DNA of 64,000 bases, from IMG/VR virus record IMGVR_UViG_3300028920_000060, positions 20,111 to 84,110 of that record. One strand, 5' to 3'. This stretch comes from a virus. Shown here in pieces: positions 55,664-63,105 of the stretch. The position numbers and the translations under genes are program-made. The notes beneath the pieces were generated by a model. It saw only the letters and a list, made by a program, of their open reading frames with translations, searched no databases and was not told the origin of the DNA. Positions within the stretch are counted from its first letter, which is position 1, and every line of letters begins with the position of its first letter.

Positions 55664-55709
55664 TTTCTATTAGATACCTCTAAATGATTATTTAATAATA
55701 GGAGGATCT

Positions 55710-56204
55710 ATGTCTGTACCCCCTAAACTAACTATGTGGCAGAAAATTAAGAGTTTAAGCACATTACTTGCCGCTATTACTGCCTTACTCACTGCAATGG
55801 GTGGTACTTTTGCTGCAATTAAAAACCAAAATAAACAAGATAAAATACAAGAATCTGTCTATAATACTCTTACAAAAAGATTTGAAGAATTCGCTGTAGA
55901 CATTGCCGTTTTACAAACTGAATTAAAATATATGAGAGTACATAATGACCAATTACAAGAAGATTTAAAACATATGTATGGCAATCGTATGAAGAGTAGA
56001 CCTAAAGCAATAAAACGTGAAGACATAGAAGAAAGAATCATAAAAGAAGCTTCTAGTACAATTGTGGCAGAGATAAATACGGAAGATTTACCTGCTGAAA
56101 TTGAATATAAAGGTGTAGCAAAATTACCAGAATTTGACAATATTCAGCAGGTTGTTACAGATAAAGGTAAGGCAATTCAAAAATACGAGATAAAGAAGAA
56201 ATGA
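55710..56204 (+). CDS. Membrane-anchored coiled-coil protein
   Basis: 164 residues. AGGAGG precedes the ATG. A single N-terminal transmembrane helix (LSTLLAAITALLTAMGGTFA, near residues 17-36) is followed by a coiled coil (AVLQTELKYMRVHNDQLQED) and a charged tail. The topology fits an inner-membrane spanin or other phage envelope protein. The stop overlaps the start of the secreted nuclease gene (ATGA), so the two are co-expressed. No stronger assignment is possible. Confidence 0.6.
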   Translation: MSVPPKLTMWQKIKSLSTLLAAITALLTAMGGTFAAIKNQNKQDKIQESVYNTLTKRFEEFAVDIAVLQTELKYMRVHNDQLQEDLKHMYGNRMKSRPKAIKREDIEERIIKEASSTIVAEINTEDLPAEIEYKGVAKLPEFDNIQQVVTDKGKAIQKYEIKKK

Positions 56205-56617
56205 AACTTTTACTCCTGTTAACACTTTTATCCGACCCGCTGTTAAAGGATTATAATGCGACACTTATTGAATGTTATGATGGCGATACCTGCACTTTTA
56301 ATATTCACTTTGGTCTTGGTGTTGTACTTGCGAAGCAAACCGTCAGATTCTGTGATATAAACGCACCAGAAATTAGACCACTTAAAACTAGACAAGAAGC
56401 AACTAAAGTAAGAGATAATGTTGTTTATTTAATTAGAAGTGCACGTAAAGTACAACTTCGTATTCCACAAAAAAGAAATTGTGATGATCCAGATACTTGC
56501 GATGACAAAGGCAAATATGGTAGATGGCTTGCCTATATTATTATAGATGGAAATAATCTTAATCAAATGCTTTTAGATAATGGTCTTGTTGATGAGTGGA
56601 AAGATAAGTGCATATAA
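56201..56617 (+). CDS. Exported staphylococcal-nuclease-type thermonuclease
   Basis: 138 residues. An N-terminal hydrophobic stretch (MKLLLLLTLLSDPLL) probably exports it. The SNase fold follows: LIECYDGDTCTF with the calcium-binding Asp, KQTVRFCDINAPEIR with the catalytic Arg and Glu, and GKYGRWLAYIII with the second catalytic Arg. All three key residues of the family appear present. SNase-like enzymes hydrolyse DNA or RNA near the envelope. Here it could degrade host DNA or block superinfecting DNA at the cell surface; the role is inferred. Confidence 0.85.
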   Translation: MKLLLLLTLLSDPLLKDYNATLIECYDGDTCTFNIHFGLGVVLAKQTVRFCDINAPEIRPLKTRQEATKVRDNVVYLIRSARKVQLRIPQKRNCDDPDTCDDKGKYGRWLAYIIIDGNNLNQMLLDNGLVDEWKDKCI

Positions 56618-56641
56618 TTAATTTAACTTTAGGAGTAGATT

Positions 56642-56746
56642 ATGACCCAAGATCAGAAAAGTCAATTAGTCGTTATTAGTGCTTTTGCCATCTGTGCAAT
56701 TGGTTTTGCTATTATGGTAATCGCTAATTGGAAAGGCTGTATTTAG
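56642..56746 (+). CDS. 34-aa single-pass membrane peptide
   Basis: ATG at 56642 with AGGAG upstream encodes MTQDQKSQLVVISAFAICAI and a short hydrophobic tail. One transmembrane helix spans about residues 9-29. It follows the nuclease gene and precedes an HTH gene by 5 nt. Small membrane peptides of this sort often tune phage-host envelope interactions; no specific role is claimed. Confidence 0.65.
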   Translation: MTQDQKSQLVVISAFAICAIGFAIMVIANWKGCI

Positions 56747-56751
56747 TATAA

Positions 56752-56961
56752 ATGCCGAAGCAGAGTCGATTTTCTTTAGAAACCAGAAAACGTGTGGTTG
56801 AAACTTATAATCAAATATGGTTAGAAGCTATACCTTCTGCAAATTGTGGTAAGAAAAGCGTAAGACCAACACCACATGCAGAAATTGCTGAGCTCGCTCG
56901 GTGCTATGGTATCAGACCAGGTACTATAAGAAAGTGGGCTCAACAATTAGTTACTAAATGA
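56752..56961 (+). CDS. Small HTH protein
   Basis: 69 residues with a helix-turn-helix: HAEIAELARCYGIRPGTIRK, then WAQQL. The wording resembles the OrfA DNA-binding part of IS3-family transposases, but no OrfB or terminal inverted repeats are nearby, so it is not called an insertion sequence. No Shine-Dalgarno sequence; the start lies 5 nt past the previous stop, so it is presumably translated by coupling. Confidence 0.6.
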   Translation: MPKQSRFSLETRKRVVETYNQIWLEAIPSANCGKKSVRPTPHAEIAELARCYGIRPGTIRKWAQQLVTK

Positions 56962-57011
56962 GTGTACTAACATAAAATTATATTATAAACTTTTCGATAT
57001 AAGTTTATAGT

Positions 57012-57054
57012 GGCCAGAGGAAGGCGGGGGGAGGGAATGTACCTCCCTCTGGCC
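57012..57054. terminator. Hairpin between convergent genes
   Basis: GGCCAGAGG at 57012-57020 pairs with CCTCTGGCC at 57046-57054, and an inner GGGAGG/CCTCCC pairing is also possible. It lies between the plus-strand HTH gene and the minus-strand gene ending at 57087. It is the best candidate for a bidirectional terminator in this stretch. Confidence 0.65.
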
Positions 57055-57086
57055 TATTGTAGTAGATTGCTCTACCACAAATATAA

Positions 57087-58013
57087 TCATGCAAAATCAT
57101 TACGAAGTAACAATTCCTTACTCCATAAATTACCCTTACTCCATAAATTACTTTCACTATATGGAGTACCCATAGAAACCACATCAAAAGAACTCACATC
57201 AAAAGAACTCACATGCCTATAATATCTTCCACTGAAATCTTCATTATTAATATAATCAAGTATGCGTTTTACACCATGATAGTGATCATTAAACAATGGA
57301 AATAAAAATTTCTTGATCTCATCAATATCACCATAAATACAATGTCCTTTTTCGATCGCTCTATAAAGCCATGAATAAATTAAATCTACTAATTCTAATC
57401 CTATAAACAATTTATAATCATCAAACATCACACCGGCAAAATTTTTCTTTGGCAATAAAATCCATAATTCAGAAACCTTTAATAATTTATCAATAATCAG
57501 ATGATATTTAACCCAACTAGAACCACGAGAATAACTTGGATTACTTATACCAGAAAGTGCGGAATCAATATGTAATATTCTTACTAGTTCTTTAAGATCG
57601 CCTAATATTACATGAACATTATCATTGTAATCATATAAATAATGATAAGGGAATTTATGAATAGATATATCACACCAAGGGTCTGGTAAATATAGCCGAC
57701 CAAAACCAGATGTAAACTCTATTACAGATGGTTGAATTAAATCTTTTTCATATTTTTCAATTATTTTATGAGTATATAGATCATAATAGTGAGAGTTAGG
57801 CAAATCAGGTATAGCCATTATCTGCCTATATATATGAGTCCCTTTGATATTTATTTCAATTAGATTGTGTGCTAAATCAGTAGAAGCTTTTTCTGCTGTA
57901 GCGAATACCACATCAAGTTGATCAGGATGCATAAGCAGCATCCTTTCTGAAGTGAACTTTCGCTGTTTCAAATCAGAAAGCCAACTATATACATTGGGAC
58001 TAACTATTGTCAT
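57087..58013 (-). CDS. Hypothetical protein with tandemly duplicated C-terminus
   Basis: 308 residues, alpha/beta, aromatic-rich (HYYDLYTHKIIEKYEKDLIQ; FPYHYLYDYNDNVHVILGDL). No catalytic motif is recognised; the PDPWCDISIHKFPYHYLYDY stretch could be an active site of an unknown enzyme, but this is a guess. The C-terminus contains two in-frame duplications (SSFDVSSFDV and NLWSKGNLWSK) caused by 15-bp and 18-bp tandem DNA repeats. It is divergent from the gene at 58061, with a palindrome between them. Function is unknown. Confidence 0.55.
   Translation of the reverse strand: MTIVSPNVYSWLSDLKQRKFTSERMLLMHPDQLDVVFATAEKASTDLAHNLIEINIKGTHIYRQIMAIPDLPNSHYYDLYTHKIIEKYEKDLIQPSVIEFTSGFGRLYLPDPWCDISIHKFPYHYLYDYNDNVHVILGDLKELVRILHIDSALSGISNPSYSRGSSWVKYHLIIDKLLKVSELWILLPKKNFAGVMFDDYKLFIGLELVDLIYSWLYRAIEKGHCIYGDIDEIKKFLFPLFNDHYHGVKRILDYINNEDFSGRYYRHVSSFDVSSFDVVSMGTPYSESNLWSKGNLWSKELLLRNDFA
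57116..57151. repeat. Perfect 18-bp tandem duplication in the 308-aa gene
   Basis: CCTTACTCCATAAATTAC occurs twice in tandem and duplicates a six-residue unit (the NLWSK block) in the encoded protein. It is exact, so it is recent. Confidence 0.9.
57181..57210. repeat. Perfect 15-bp tandem duplication in the 308-aa gene
   Basis: ACATCAAAAGAACTC occurs twice in tandem and duplicates SSFDV in the protein. It lies 30 bases from the other exact repeat, marking a slippage hot spot. Confidence 0.9.
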
Positions 58014-58018
58014 ATTCT

Positions 58019-58055
58019 GAATATAGTATATTCGAACATCTACATCAATTATAAA
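58019..58055. promoter_or_regulatory. Operator palindrome plus -10 box between divergent genes
   Basis: GAATATAGTATATTC (58019-58033) is a perfect 7-bp inverted repeat around one base. TATAAA at 58050-58055 is placed to start transcription at the ATG at 58061, which lacks a Shine-Dalgarno sequence. The palindrome covers the likely -35 position, so a bound repressor would block both divergent genes. Confidence 0.45.
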
Positions 58056-58060
58056 CTTTC

Positions 58061-58384
58061 ATGGCCAGACACGCACACGAGTTTTATTGTACCAATTGCA
58101 CTTGGTGGAATTATCCAATGCTCTCAGACAACATGAGTGGCAATTACGAGATAATCTGTGGTCATTGTGGACACACCCACTACCGTGTTATCAAGAATGG
58201 TGTGGTAATTGACGATCAAGCTCAGCCAAACGTTCAACATAATCAATCTCGCTGGAGCAAGAACGTCGATAGGTGGACTGGTGATACTATTCACGTTATG
58301 CCTGGCGCATGTTCCCAGGAAAGAAGAAAGATGGGTACTGTAGCCCAGCTCAGAGCTGCCGAGGCTGCTGGTATACACACATGA
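58061..58384 (+). CDS. Zinc-ribbon protein
   Basis: 107 residues. FYCTNCTWWNYPML then IICGHCGHTHYRVI forms a four-Cys zinc ribbon at residues ~9-40. The C-terminal half is polar, with a helical end (GTVAQLRAAEAAGIHT). The gene is first in a plus-strand operon of small unknown genes (58061-60443). Zinc ribbons of this size bind DNA or proteins. A leaderless start is suspected. No family recognised. Confidence 0.6.
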   Translation: MARHAHEFYCTNCTWWNYPMLSDNMSGNYEIICGHCGHTHYRVIKNGVVIDDQAQPNVQHNQSRWSKNVDRWTGDTIHVMPGACSQERRKMGTVAQLRAAEAAGIHT

Positions 58385-58396
58385 GGAAATTAAATT

Positions 58397-58654
58397 ATGG
58401 GAGAAGTCAAAGACACAGTTAAAGGTGATGGTCTCAAAAAGAAACCCTTAAGAAAGAGTAAAATTGCCGGAGATAATCTGATAGAGATGTTTCAGGACCT
58501 TCGTGACGAAGTTAGTCGTCTAACGTCGATCAAAGACGACGACACACTTTCAGAAGGCGATGATGCAAAGGCAGAGAACGTACGCAAGGCTGGTACATTG
58601 CGCGCAGTTCATAGTCTTCTCACTTCTGCTCAAACACTTCTCGAGGATTACTGA
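58397..58654 (+). CDS. Small helical protein
   Basis: 85 residues. GAGGAAA precedes the ATG. The N-terminus is Lys-rich (VKGDGLKKKPLRKSKIAGDN), followed by helices (LIEMFQDLRDEVSRLTSIKD; LRAVHSLLTSAQTLLEDY). The stop overlaps the next ATG (TGATG). No known family is recognised. Confidence 0.55.
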   Translation: MGEVKDTVKGDGLKKKPLRKSKIAGDNLIEMFQDLRDEVSRLTSIKDDDTLSEGDDAKAENVRKAGTLRAVHSLLTSAQTLLEDY

Positions 58655-59082
58655 TGCCATTGGAACTAGGTGGAGTTGAAACAGCTAGACCACAAATAGT
58701 TACTTGGGATCCAACTTCGATAGATCAAAAACTGGATGCTACCAAAACTATTGATATGCTTGAAAGACAAGGATTTACGATTGAATACCTAGAAGAAGGT
58801 GAAGCTAAATTAGTTCCACCACCAAAAGACCCAAATATTGGATGTTTCCGTATTCTATCTGACAATGGAGATGATCGGGTCGTCTGGGATAGAAGAATTC
58901 CTGAACAGGTAAAGGAAGCATTCAAAAAGTTTAAAGAACTTTTGGCGAAAGGTTTTACTGCTTATGCCACAACCAGCGATGGTAACAGAGGACACAGGAT
59001 TACAGAGTTCGACCCAGGACTCGAAGAAATCATCCTTGGTGCCGGTGAAGCAATCCTTGTCCCCAAAACCAAGCCAAGCTAA
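58654..59082 (+). CDS. Hypothetical protein
   Basis: 142 residues, alpha/beta (KTIDMLERQGFTIEYLEEGE; RILSDNGDDRVVWDRRIPEQ). The last ~40 residues are overlapped by the next gene in another frame. Codons and start coupling support it as real; the central segment about RIPEQVKEAFKKFKELLAKG may be a small regulatory-type domain. Function is unknown. Confidence 0.55.
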   Translation: MPLELGGVETARPQIVTWDPTSIDQKLDATKTIDMLERQGFTIEYLEEGEAKLVPPPKDPNIGCFRILSDNGDDRVVWDRRIPEQVKEAFKKFKELLAKGFTAYATTSDGNRGHRITEFDPGLEEIILGAGEAILVPKTKPS

Positions 59083-59962
59083 CTTTTCGATTCACTACAA
59101 TCAACCTTGGATGCAAGGTCCAGGCCGACTCAATATTTGTGGTGACAGTGATACAACCTCAAATTGGGTTGATAATACTATCACGTTCAAAAAAGTCCTG
59201 TTCACAGGGCCTGTCACTGTCACCACAAACACCAACTACGAATCAGACGTACTGAATGAGACAATTATTCATGCTAATGAACAGACCAGGATATATTTTG
59301 ATCGATGTATGCTCAATGGTCTGACTGGTGGAGACACCAATTATGCAACCTTTACTACAAATATCACAACAAATTCAGCAGCATCAACTGATGAAATTCT
59401 GCTTTACGATATTAATGGTAATCTCATCACGACTCGCGAGGGCATCTTTGATGCTATAAACTTCCGAAACCTATCGCCAGAAGAGCAGCGTAAACAAGAA
59501 TTCATAAGACGAATCAGGAACAAACAAGCTCCAGCTATTCTCAATCACAGGGGCAAACCTGCACGATCTGCACACCATCAGCATAGATTTGCTGATGTCA
59601 AACCGCAAGAACTAATAGCTCTACAGTTGCTTCGCAAAATGGTGGCACCTGATGTCTTCAAGAAATATCTCAAACATGGATTTGTGATCATACAGGGTCC
59701 AAGTGGTCTTATATATCAAATCAGACGTGGAATAGCACATATTATCGTGCGGAAACATGGTCAGCCAATTTGTGAACTCTGCGTTATTCTAAAAGATAGA
59801 ACAATTCCACCAACAGATGAAGTTATCGCTAAAATGATTATTGTTGAATGTGATGAAATCGATATATGGCGAAGAGCAAATGTATATTGGAAACATGCAC
59901 TAAAGACTTTTAAGAATCAACTTACCAGCGCCAGACACTTAGAAGAACTTATGGCCGCATGA
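58964..59962 (+). CDS. Hypothetical protein with conserved-looking C-terminal domain
   Basis: 332 residues from an ATG that overlaps the preceding gene by 119 nt; later in-frame starts (for example GTG at 59045 or ATG at 59111) are possible. A beta region (VTVTTNTNYESDVLNETIIH) is followed by a helical linker. The C-terminal ~120 residues (LKHGFVIIQGPSGLIYQIRR; ICELCVILKDRTIPPTDEVI) look like a compact alpha/beta domain with the PPTDEVIAKMIIVE motif. Similar small domains occur in phage and planctomycete proteins, but no name or function is established here. Confidence 0.6.
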   Translation: MPQPAMVTEDTGLQSSTQDSKKSSLVPVKQSLSPKPSQANFSIHYNQPWMQGPGRLNICGDSDTTSNWVDNTITFKKVLFTGPVTVTTNTNYESDVLNETIIHANEQTRIYFDRCMLNGLTGGDTNYATFTTNITTNSAASTDEILLYDINGNLITTREGIFDAINFRNLSPEEQRKQEFIRRIRNKQAPAILNHRGKPARSAHHQHRFADVKPQELIALQLLRKMVAPDVFKKYLKHGFVIIQGPSGLIYQIRRGIAHIIVRKHGQPICELCVILKDRTIPPTDEVIAKMIIVECDEIDIWRRANVYWKHALKTFKNQLTSARHLEELMAA

Positions 59963-60207
59963 CAAAAAGAGTTGATTATTGTGTTGATGTATATCAAGCA
60001 ATATCAGAATGTCCTGATATGCCTTCGGTTATCGATATTGTATCCTCTATGGGATATAGAGTAGTAAGAGGAATAAAACCTCATGATAAAGAGTATAGTC
60101 ATGGGCACATCTCTATAGCCCACCCAGATCACGATTCTTATGATAACCCCATCTGGGTTTCAGGCTATAAGACAATCAACAAAAGGGCTTCATGGGTTGT
60201 AAGATGA
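59959..60207 (+). CDS. Hypothetical protein
   Basis: 82 residues, coupled to the previous gene by an ATGA overlap. The sequence is alpha/beta with His-rich stretches (HDKEYSHGHISIAHPDHDSY), which might bind metal. No family recognised. Confidence 0.5.
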   Translation: MTKRVDYCVDVYQAISECPDMPSVIDIVSSMGYRVVRGIKPHDKEYSHGHISIAHPDHDSYDNPIWVSGYKTINKRASWVVR

Positions 60208-60443
60208 CAGAACCTAACAAAATTTTCATTGCCTGTATGGATGCGGAAGAAGCTTATTTACGTAAACAAAGACACCGTGGCGCCTATGCAGGAGAATGGC
60301 ATATAGTTGCTGATAAACGTGATTATAGAGGATTAGATTGGATATATGAGGCTAGGCACCCACGAATTGATAAATTAATAAGGGGTAACAAACACGAAAT
60401 AGTCCAAGACATAATTAGTGCGGAATTGAAATTAGTAAGCTAG
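60204..60443 (+). CDS. Hypothetical protein
   Basis: 79 residues from the ATG at 60204, which overlaps the previous stop (ATGA). The longer frame upstream is less likely. The sequence is polar with Trp/Tyr-rich parts (GEWHIVADKRDYRGLDWIYE). It ends the plus-strand operon; only ~30 bases separate it from the convergent gene at 60474, and no clear terminator is seen. Confidence 0.5.
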   Translation: MTEPNKIFIACMDAEEAYLRKQRHRGAYAGEWHIVADKRDYRGLDWIYEARHPRIDKLIRGNKHEIVQDIISAELKLVS

Positions 60444-60473
60444 GCGCTATCATTTGAAAACATTGATATCTAC

Positions 60474-60791
60474 TCAATTGACCCCATTAAACATCTTAAT
60501 TGAATTAGTATTTAGATCATAACATGTATCACCCTTTTTATGTGATTTATGTCCAATAAAACCTAGACTATCAATCATAATAAGCCAAGTGGCATCATCA
60601 GACAAAGCTAATAATCGCAATGTTAATCTTATATGATTATCAAAAGTCATTCCATCTTTGATAGGGGTATTTATAACATAATCAAATTCATCTTGTTTTA
60701 CTAACAAATCTTTTACAACACCATCATCAAACTGAAAAATACCGCGAAGTGTTTTAGCTTTATAATCTATCGACCAATCAAGAAGTTTCAT
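60474..60791 (-). CDS. Hypothetical protein
   Basis: 105 residues, beta-rich (SIDYKAKTLRGIFQFDDGVV; LRLLALSDDATWLIMIDSLG). It begins with an ATGA overlap with the 29-aa gene and ends the minus-strand operon of the 60.4-63 kb region. The N-terminal LLDWSIDYKAKTLRGIF strand pair resembles small phage regulatory proteins, but no family was identified. Confidence 0.5.
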   Translation of the reverse strand: MKLLDWSIDYKAKTLRGIFQFDDGVVKDLLVKQDEFDYVINTPIKDGMTFDNHIRLTLRLLALSDDATWLIMIDSLGFIGHKSHKKGDTCYDLNTNSIKMFNGVN

Positions 60792-60877
60792 TTTAGCTTC
60801 TTACCTGCCGTAATGTGAAAGTCACATTTACCATCTAGTTCACCGTCGACACGCTGACCCTTACAACATTTAATCAT
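60788..60877 (-). CDS. 29-aa Cys-containing peptide
   Basis: ATG at 60877, overlapping the upstream stop by 8 nt, encodes MIKCCKGQRVDGELDGKCDF and a Lys-rich end. Its stop overlaps the next ATG (ATGA). Three Cys and one His could hold a zinc ion. Tight coupling on both sides supports coding status. Confidence 0.55.
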   Translation of the reverse strand: MIKCCKGQRVDGELDGKCDFHITAGKKLK

Positions 60878-61094
60878 CTTTTAGATACTTATGCCATCTG
60901 TCTGGTACATGTCTTTTTGCATGTTTAATATCATTACATGCTTCTCTAAAATATTTCTTGAGTTCTGTGTAACTTTCTTTGATTCGTTCAATCTCTTCTT
61001 TGTGAAATTTACAACGATGACATTCGTCAGTTTTTTTTGTCATAAAAGGGGTATAATTGTAAGGTGTACAGAAGTTATTTATGGGGTCACTCAC
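60870..61094 (-). CDS. Small helical protein with zinc-like pair
   Basis: 74 residues. HRCKFHKEEIERIKESYTEL contains a short Cys/His motif and a helix. It is coupled to the genes on either side. The C-terminus is basic (HAKRHVPDRWHKYLKDD). No family is recognised; it may be an accessory factor to the coiled-coil zinc proteins upstream. Confidence 0.5.
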   Translation of the reverse strand: MSDPINNFCTPYNYTPFMTKKTDECHRCKFHKEEIERIKESYTELKKYFREACNDIKHAKRHVPDRWHKYLKDD

Positions 61095-61098
61095 ATCA

Positions 61099-61191
61099 CT
61101 AGGCGTGTACCCCTACTATTAATAGCCACACTATCAAAGTCAATATAACACATATCCAAAAGTGTATTACTTTCTGTGTGCGCATATCCAT
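61099..61191 (-). CDS. 30-aa single-pass membrane peptide
   Basis: ATG at 61191 overlaps the upstream stop (TAATG) and encodes MDMRTQKVIHFWICVILTLI and a short tail. It is almost entirely one transmembrane helix. Coupling to the GC-rich gene upstream suggests it is expressed. The gene itself is AT-rich and so may belong to the phage rather than to the GC-rich insert. Confidence 0.5.
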   Translation of the reverse strand: MDMRTQKVIHFWICVILTLIVWLLIVGVHA

Positions 61192-62700
61192 TATTTGCTC
61201 AGTCCCTCGCCGTCCAGGGCGGCGCGGGCAATGCGCACCCACCTCGAATAGAGCTTGTGCGGTATGCCGCTCGCGCCGATCTCGTCCGCCAGTTGTCTCA
61301 ACACCTCCCGCAGCCGCTCGTTTTCGGCGCGCAGGTCTTGAATCTCCTCGCGCCATTCGCTGCTGGTGCACCCGCACTCGTAGAGTTTATGGCCGCACAC
61401 CAGGCATCTAGCCATCGTTCTCCCCTCTCCACGCAGGATGGCTATTGCAAGGCCGATCGGCCTGCCGGGTGTGTCCTCTCGTCGCTCTAGCAGCTCCAGT
61501 GCATCACACATCCTCTTCCGCAGCCGCGCCACCTCGGCCTCGGCGCGCTCGGTTGCCTCTTTCCATCCCACGAGCCGGCGGCGGTAGACACGTCGGCAAT
61601 GCTCGCAGTCATCCTCGCTCAGGTCACTTCTCCCCATCGTCGCCCCCTTCAGGCTCATCCAGGGCGGCGGTAATAACCTCATACGCATCCAGCCAGCCAC
61701 CGCATTGACAATAATCAGCATCCTCGCGCAAGCCCTTCACCAGCGCATCCCGCAGCCGCACCACCTCGGCCTCGGCTTTCTCAACACGCTTCAACAAATC
61801 GGCGACGCCACGTGAAAACCCATCAGCTCTGGCTGTCTCTGCGTCCCGCTCGGACTCGGCTTTCTCGGCGCGGGCGCGGAGCGAGGCAACGCTATCGTGC
61901 TTCCAGCTATCGATTTCATCGCGCAGGTCGGCGCGGGCTTCGTCGCGCTCGCGGGTGAGGGTGGCGATGTCATCGGCTTGCCCGTTGCACAGCATCACCA
62001 ACCCCTCGCGGGTCAGCTTGCGTCTGCTGTCATTGTCTGCGTCGATGGCGTCTCTTCGCTCCGCCTCCAGCTCGGCAATACGGGCGCGAAGCTCCACACA
62101 CCTCGTATTGGCGCGCGCTCTCCATTCGCGTTCCTTCTCGCAGTTGCGCTCCCATGCGTCTCTCGTTTTCCGCGCCTGGCGCAGGTCGGCGATGAGGTCT
62201 TTTACGTCCTGCATAACAACACCCGGAGCATCTGGTCCGGTGCAACGGTCAAGCATGTTTTGCAAGCGATCCTCGCTCACCGGCTCAATCTCCGCTTCGT
62301 ACCAGTTGGGTTCTCGCGCCTCCAGCTCGGCAATGCGGGCCTCTAGCTCCTCCTGCACCTCGGTCGCCTTAAAACTGAAATTGTGCCAGTGCTCCTCCCG
62401 AGCCTTGGCGTACTTCTCACGCTCTCGCGTCTGGCGCAGGTCGGCGATGAGGCGGTCCCTCTCTGCAGTCAGCTCCATGATTTTATCCAGGGCACCGGTC
62501 AGTACGGGGTCGCTCACCGGCTCGCTCGGCTCTTGCTCACACAGGCAATCCCCGCCCTGGCCGAGACCTTGACACTTGGGGCACAGCGGGTCCGGCTCGC
62601 TCGGCTCGGAGGTGCCCCGGGCCAAGAACGAATCTATGCGGCACAGGTGTTCGTTCTCATCTTCGAAGTGCCCACAATGTCCGCAATACCAAGAAATTTC
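61190..62700. other. GC-rich island (probable foreign segment)
   Basis: From about 61.19 to 62.70 kb the sequence is strongly GC-rich, dominated by GCG and CTC codons, in otherwise AT-rich DNA. It carries two minus-strand coiled-coil/zinc-ribbon genes. The first ~60 codons of the larger gene (62.70-62.86 kb) are AT-rich like the phage. No repeats, integrase or attachment-site sequence was seen at its edges. Confidence 0.7.
61191..61637 (-). CDS. GC-rich zinc-ribbon/coiled-coil protein (two-module)
   Basis: 148 residues from the ATG at 61637, which overlaps the upstream stop by 14 nt. Two similar modules are visible. The first has CEHCRRVYRRRLVGWKEATE and a coiled coil. The second, from an internal ATG with GGGAG upstream, has MARCLVCGHKLYECGCTSSE and then a coiled coil. 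Codon use is strongly GC-rich, unlike the flanking genes. The tandem zinc-plus-coil layout echoes the larger gene upstream. A recent arrival from a GC-rich phage or plasmid is likely. Function is unknown. Confidence 0.6.
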   Translation of the reverse strand: MGRSDLSEDDCEHCRRVYRRRLVGWKEATERAEAEVARLRKRMCDALELLERREDTPGRPIGLAIAILRGEGRTMARCLVCGHKLYECGCTSSEWREEIQDLRAENERLREVLRQLADEIGASGIPHKLYSRWVRIARAALDGEGLSK

Positions 62701-62859
62701 CCTAGACGCCTTCCGCAACAACTCGATGGCTTCGGTTAGCTTTTCTGTCGTCTCTCGTAATTGTGCGTCCTCATCACATCTCTCACATAGCCATTCACCA
62801 TTGTATTTCCAACATTTGGTGTGCTCTCCGCACGCGTCACACATTATCATTTTACCCAT
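61624..62859 (-). CDS. GC-rich long coiled-coil protein with N-terminal zinc ribbons
   Basis: 411 residues from the ATG at 62859; the frame extends to GTG 62874, and ATGs at 62850 and 62844 are alternatives. Zinc ribbons lie at the start (MCDACGEHTKCWKYNG, CERCDE), then WYCGHCGHF and LCPKCQGLGQGGDCLC within the first ~110 residues. Then follows a ~280-residue Ala/Glu/Arg coiled coil (REWRARANTRCVELRARIAE). The C-terminal CQCGGW may bind metal too. No catalytic motif is seen. It resembles long coiled-coil phage proteins of unknown function. Codons are much more GC-rich than the phage average except in the first ~60. Confidence 0.65.
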   Translation of the reverse strand: MGKMIMCDACGEHTKCWKYNGEWLCERCDEDAQLRETTEKLTEAIELLRKASREISWYCGHCGHFEDENEHLCRIDSFLARGTSEPSEPDPLCPKCQGLGQGGDCLCEQEPSEPVSDPVLTGALDKIMELTAERDRLIADLRQTREREKYAKAREEHWHNFSFKATEVQEELEARIAELEAREPNWYEAEIEPVSEDRLQNMLDRCTGPDAPGVVMQDVKDLIADLRQARKTRDAWERNCEKEREWRARANTRCVELRARIAELEAERRDAIDADNDSRRKLTREGLVMLCNGQADDIATLTRERDEARADLRDEIDSWKHDSVASLRARAEKAESERDAETARADGFSRGVADLLKRVEKAEAEVVRLRDALVKGLREDADYCQCGGWLDAYEVITAALDEPEGGDDGEK

Positions 62860-62874
62860 ATATGTATATAACAC

Positions 62875-63105
62875 AAAATACTGATAAAATTAATAAGTAG
62901 ATATAAAATTTGTCAGACTAACAGGACATAGGTTTATAATACTAAATGTATTAAGCTCAGAACATGATCTTCCATATACTTCAACTATATATTTAGATTT
63001 AGGTTTCCGAGCTCGAAAATAATTTAATATCACGATTGTGATATTATATAAATTTGTTGATCACGTCTTCTTATAATATTAATTCCTGATCAGAATTCAT
63101 AATAT
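62875..63105. other. 231-bp intergenic region with a 9-bp palindrome
   Basis: AT-rich sequence between two minus-strand genes without an open frame. It contains the inverted repeat described separately at 63025-63046. On the minus strand, CTGACA about 17 bases before TTAATT, at roughly 62,890-62,915, is a weak promoter candidate for the gene at 61624-62859. Nothing else is recognisable. Confidence 0.5.
63025..63046. promoter_or_regulatory. Perfect 9-bp palindrome, possible operator or terminator
   Basis: TAATATCAC and GTGATATTA are separated by GATT. In the AT-rich intergenic region it could be a repressor site, or a weak hairpin after the minus-strand gene at 63106; there is no U-tract to settle it. 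Confidence 0.5.

Noticed and set aside
56752-56961. Insertion sequence of the IS3 family
   Set aside because: Only an HTH of OrfA type is seen; no OrfB with DDE residues and no inverted terminal repeats or target duplication.
61178-62884. Plus-strand ORFs in the GC-rich island, up to about 205 aa
   Set aside because: GC-rich DNA opens all frames. The minus frames carry consistent CxxC ribbons, coiled coils and coupled starts, so they are taken as real.
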